Source: Lathyrus oleraceus
Taxonomy: Eukaryota; Streptophyta; Magnoliopsida; Fabales; Fabaceae
Reading direction: 5' to 3'
Assembly: GCF_024323335.1 (NCBI RefSeq)
Contig: NC_066585.1
Location: 76,060,109-76,124,108 of the forward strand
DNA: 64,000 nt
Positions within the stretch are counted from its first letter, which is position 1, and the number at the start of each line of letters is the position of its first letter. The position numbers and the translations under genes were made by a program. The notes under the pieces are model-generated. The model was not told where the DNA came from, ran no database searches, and saw only the letters and a program-made list of their open reading frames with translations. Below, piece after piece: positions 60,641-64,000 of this stretch.

Positions 60641-61831
60641 TTAGGCGAAATATTTCTTGACTGCACCAACATTCACCGGACGAGTGAACTCTTTACCATC
60701 CATAGTTGTAAGAATCAAAGCACCGCCTGAAAAGGCTCTCTTAACAACATATGGGCCTTCATAATTAGGAGTCATTTGCCCATAACATTTGGTTTGAAAG
60801 ATAGAATCTTCTTGAGCACGAGGTCACCTTCTCTAAACACACGAGGCTTGACCTTCTTATCAAATGCCCTTTTTATTCTATACTGATACAACTGACCATG
60901 ACACATGGCAGTCAATCTCTTCTCTTCAATCAAATTCAACTGGTCATATCTGGTCTGGCACCATTCAGCTTCTGTCAACTTGGCTTCCATCAAGACGCGT
61001 AATGATAGGATCTCAACCTCTACTAGGAGCACAAATTCCATGCCATAAACGAGAGAGAAAGGGGTTGCCTTTGTTGAAGTGCGGACGGATGTACGGTACC
61101 CATGCAAAGCAAATGGGAGCATCTCATGCCAATCCTTGTACGTCACAACCATCTTTTGAATAATCTTCTTGATGTTCTTATTTGCAGCTTCAACAACCCC
61201 ATTCATCTTAGGTCTATAGGGAGAATAATTATGATGTACAATCTTGACGTCTTTATAAGGAGCTTACACCATATTATTATTCAAGTTTGATCCATTATCA
61301 GTAATGATCTTGCTTGGCACACCATACCGGTATATAATTTAATTCTTGATAAATCTCACAACAGTTTGCTTGGTTATATTCGCGTACAATGCCGCTTTAA
61401 CCCACTTTGTGAAGTAGTCAATAGCCACCAGAATGAAACAATGTTCGTTCGAATCTTTGGGCTCAATCATGCCAATCATATCAATTTCCCACATGGAGAA
61501 GGGCAATGGAGAGGAGATGACATTCAACGGTGTCAGAGGAACATGAATCTTATTTGCATATATTTGACACTTGTGGCATTTCTTCACAAACTTGCAATAG
61601 TCATATTCCATTGTCAGTCTTCACCATAGAATGTCCACTAGAATGAGTACCAAAGGAACCTTCATGGACTTTAGTCATCAATAAGTCTGCTTCGTGTCTA
61701 TCCATGCATCTGAGCAAAACCATATCAAAGTTTCTCTTGTAAAGCACATCACCATTCAGGTAGAAGTTGCCAGCTAATCTTCTCAAAGTCTTTTTATCTT
61801 TCAAAGATGCCCCAGGCGGGTAAACCTGACT
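60641..61831 (-). pseudogene. Element E integrase
   Basis: Fragments in different frames follow Ogre integrase order. The zinc region is at 61804-61601 (GNFYLNGDVLYKRNFD; HEGSFGTHSSGHSM). The core is at 61611-61339 (CHKCQIYANKIH; Asp in WEIDMIG; VAIDYFTKWVKAA). The second Asp region ITDNGSNLNN is near 61300. The C-terminal part, 61206-60772, contains MNGVVEAANKNIKK and RTSTKATPFSLVYGME. After another frameshift come PNYEGPYVVKRAFSGGAL and VKKYFA-stop at 60641. Stops at about 61810 and 61340 and at least three frameshifts show decay. Confidence 0.85.
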
Positions 61832-62302
61832 TTAGAGGAAACACTTAATATCAAAATACCATGGCTTTTCATCTTTGACTTCTTCAACGGCAAATACACG
61901 AGTTGGCCTATCAAGACACATCACAGTCAAATTGGGATCTTCATTCCGAAATTTTACTACAATCATTGAAGCTAACGTTGCAAGAGCATTTGCCATCCGG
62001 TTTTCATCTCGAGGGATATGATGAAACTCAACCTTTATAAAGAAAGTTAAAATCATCCTCGCGTAATCTCTATATGGTATTAAACAAGGTTGATTCATCT
62101 CCCATTCACCTTTGATCTGATTCACAACCAAAGTTGAATCTCCGTAGACGTCAAGATATTTGATTCTGATATCAATGGCCTCTTCAAGCCCCATAATGCA
62201 AGCTTCATACTCAGCCATAGTGTTTGTACACTTGAAAGTTAATCTAGTTGTAAACGGAAAATGAGTGCCTTGAGGAGTAATAATCATCTCCCCAATGCCA
62301 AT
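61832..62302 (-). pseudogene. Element E archaeal-type RNase H
   Basis: The 151-residue open piece carries the extra RNase H found after the canonical one in Ogre/Tat elements: LTFKCTNTMAEYEACIMGLE, VYGDSTLVVNQIKGEW and HHIPRDENRMANALATLAS, with Asp and Glu positions preserved. The frame is open upstream (IGIGEMII) but is cut at 62302 by element G. The remaining 5' part of E is not in the window. Confidence 0.85.
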
Positions 62303-64000
62303 TGTGACACCCCGATAATAATATGGTAATTATTTAAATTAAGTTAATAATATATTTATTAATTTAATTAGATAATTGGATTATTATTATTATTATTTTG
62401 GAATTATTGAATTATTATTATTATGGGGATAATAAAATAAAGTGGAAAATATATAAGTGTGAAATAAGGAAAAAGAGTCCCATTTGGGTAAAGAAAAGGT
62501 TTCCACAGTGTCCTAAGCCAAAGAGAGAGAATCAGTCGGGAGGCAAGGTCTTTGCTTTATCGGGTTCTGAGACTTCTGCAGATGATCGTTTGATCCGAGG
62601 TACGTGTTATATTAATGGCTTTCCTCTTGTAGCTATTATTGACACAGGTGCAACTCATTCCTTTATATCTTTGGATTGTGCTGTGAAACTTAAGTTAGAG
62701 ATATCTGAGATGTTGGGTAGTATGGTGATTGATACTCCTGCGAAGGGTTCAGTGACTACTACTTCAGTTTGTTTGAGTTGTCCTTTGAGTATTTTTGGTA
62801 GAGACTTTGGGATAGACCTTGTGTGTCTTCCGTTAGTGCAGATTGATGTTATTCTGGGTATGAACTGGTTGGTGTTTAACCGAGTTTATATCAACTGTTT
62901 TGATAAGACTGTGATTTTTCCTGAGGTTGAGGAAGGAAAGAGTTTGTTTCTATCAGCAAGGCAGGTGAATGAGGAAGTAGCAGATGGGGCAGAGTTGTTT
63001 ATGCTGTTAGCGACTTTGGAGGCTAAAGATAAACTGGTGATTTGTGATCTGGCTGTGGTGTGTGATTTTCCTGATGTGTTTCCAGAAGAAGTGAATGAAT
63101 TACCGCCAGAACGTGAAGTTGAGTTCTCGATTGATTTGGTACCTGGTACTAGGCCGATATCGATGGCTCCGTACCGTATGTCTGCTGTTGAGTTAACTGA
63201 ATTGAAGAGTCAGTTGGAAGATCTGTTGGATAAGAAATTTATTCGTCCGAGTGTGTCACCGTGGGGTGCACCAGTGTTATTGGTTAAGAAGAAAGAAGGT
63301 ACTATGAGGTTGTGTGTGGACTACAGGCAACTGAATAAAGTGACGATCAAGAATCGGTATCCTTTGCCGAGGATTGATGATTTGATGGATCAGTTGGTTG
63401 GTGCGAGTGTGTTCAGCAAAATAGATTTGAGATCGGGGTATCATCAGATACGTGTGAAAACTGAGGATATTCAGAAGACTGCTTTCAGAACAAGGTATGG
63501 ACATTATGAGTATTCTGTAATGCCTTTTGGTGTGACTAATGCGCCTGGAGTATTCATGGAGTATATGAATAGGATTTTCCATCCGTACCTAGATAAGTTT
63601 GTTGTGGTGTTTATTGATGACATTTTGGTGTATTCGAAATCTGAAGAAGAGCATGCTGAGCAATTGAGAGTGGTTTTAGAAGTTCTACGAGAAAAGAAGT
63701 TATTTGCTAAACTATCCAAGTGTGAATTTTGGTTAGAGGAGGTTAGTTTTCTTGGTCATGTGATTTCAAGAGGTGGTGTTGCTGTTGATCCTTCTAAGAT
63801 AGAAGCGGTGTCTAAGTGGGAAGCTCCGAAGTCTGTTGCTGAGATTCGAAGTTTCCTTGGTTTGGCTGGTTATTATAGGAAGTTCATTGAGGGATTTTCT
63901 AAGTTGGCGTTACCGTTGACGATGTTGACTAGAAAGGGGAAAGCGTTTGTTTGGGACTCAAAATGTGAAGAAGGTTTCCAAGAGTTAAGGAGAAGGTTGA
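62303..64000 (+). mobile_element. Element G: Tekay-type Ty3/gypsy, 5' deleted, runs off the window
   Basis: It starts TGTGACACCCC and for about 190 bases resembles the first part of element C's LTR: shared (ATT)n stretch, GGAAAATATATAAG TATA context, and CATTTGG...AAAG. It then passes abruptly, near 62500, into the end of gag. The remainder of the LTR, the primer site and most of gag are absent. The 3' end lies outside the window. Confidence 0.85.
62503..64000 (+). CDS. Element G protease and reverse transcriptase, partial
   Basis: One open frame from about 62503 to the window end, without stops. It opens with the last Cys of a gag zinc knuckle ([11 protein letters not shown]). Next are the protease ([13 protein letters not shown] near 62635), a connecting region ([15 protein letters not shown]) and RT ([46 protein letters not shown] near 63610). 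RNase H begins at the edge ([16 protein letters not shown]). It closely parallels element C's polyprotein, so it belongs to the same lineage. No native start codon is retained: the first ATG in frame is downstream in the protease (MLGSMV). With gag missing it cannot act alone. Confidence 0.88.

Overview
The window is repeat-dominated plant DNA. The families present (an Ogre-type Ty3/gypsy element with a tRNA-Arg primer site and an extra ORF1, SIRE/Maximus-type Ty1/copia elements, Tekay-type chromoviruses) suggest a legume of the pea/vetch tribe (Fabeae). That assignment is inference from element types; no marker gene fixes the species. I see one plausible host gene, at 1443-2041 on the plus strand. 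It encodes a short protein with one membrane segment resembling the MLRQ/B12D family, with a 15-nt first coding exon. A copia gag relic lies to its left (1-257) and a decayed plant-mobile-domain relic to its right (2747-3610).

Almost everything else is a stack of retrotransposons inserted into one another. I resolved the boundaries by matching LTR pairs and 5-bp target duplications. Element E (old, minus strand, Ogre-like) supplies the base layer: its 3' LTR is split into 3690-7933 and 51329-51756, with its 3' region and decayed pol running to 62302. Element A (plus strand, Ogre, 7934-51323, duplication GTAAG) sits in E's LTR. Element B (minus, SIRE-type copia, 15561-42848, duplication TAAAG) sits in A's gag-protease gene. 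B itself contains two young insertions: D (minus, SIRE-type copia with an envelope-like third gene, 20828-31731, duplication GGTTT) and C (minus, Tekay chromovirus, 33297-41290, duplication GAGTG). Separately, F (minus, deleted copia, 52529-58869) sits in E's 3' region, and G (plus, Tekay-type, 62303 to beyond the window) abuts E's RNase H region.

LTR divergence read by eye agrees with the nesting: A about 0.8%, B about 0.5%, C and D about 0.2% each. C has one intact 1470-residue gag-pol frame. D has three long intact frames (gag, pol, env-like). Either could have been active recently. A carries many lesions and an internal deletion despite fairly similar LTRs, so it was probably moved by another element's proteins.

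The most interesting signals are regulatory. Elements B, C, D and F each carry a private cluster of short palindromic motifs, in the LTR or leader. In D the same motif cluster appears twice: once upstream of the LTR TATA box, and once upstream of the envelope-like gene, where it is followed by a CCAAT box, telo-box motifs and a CT-rich leader. That arrangement looks like a second internal promoter.
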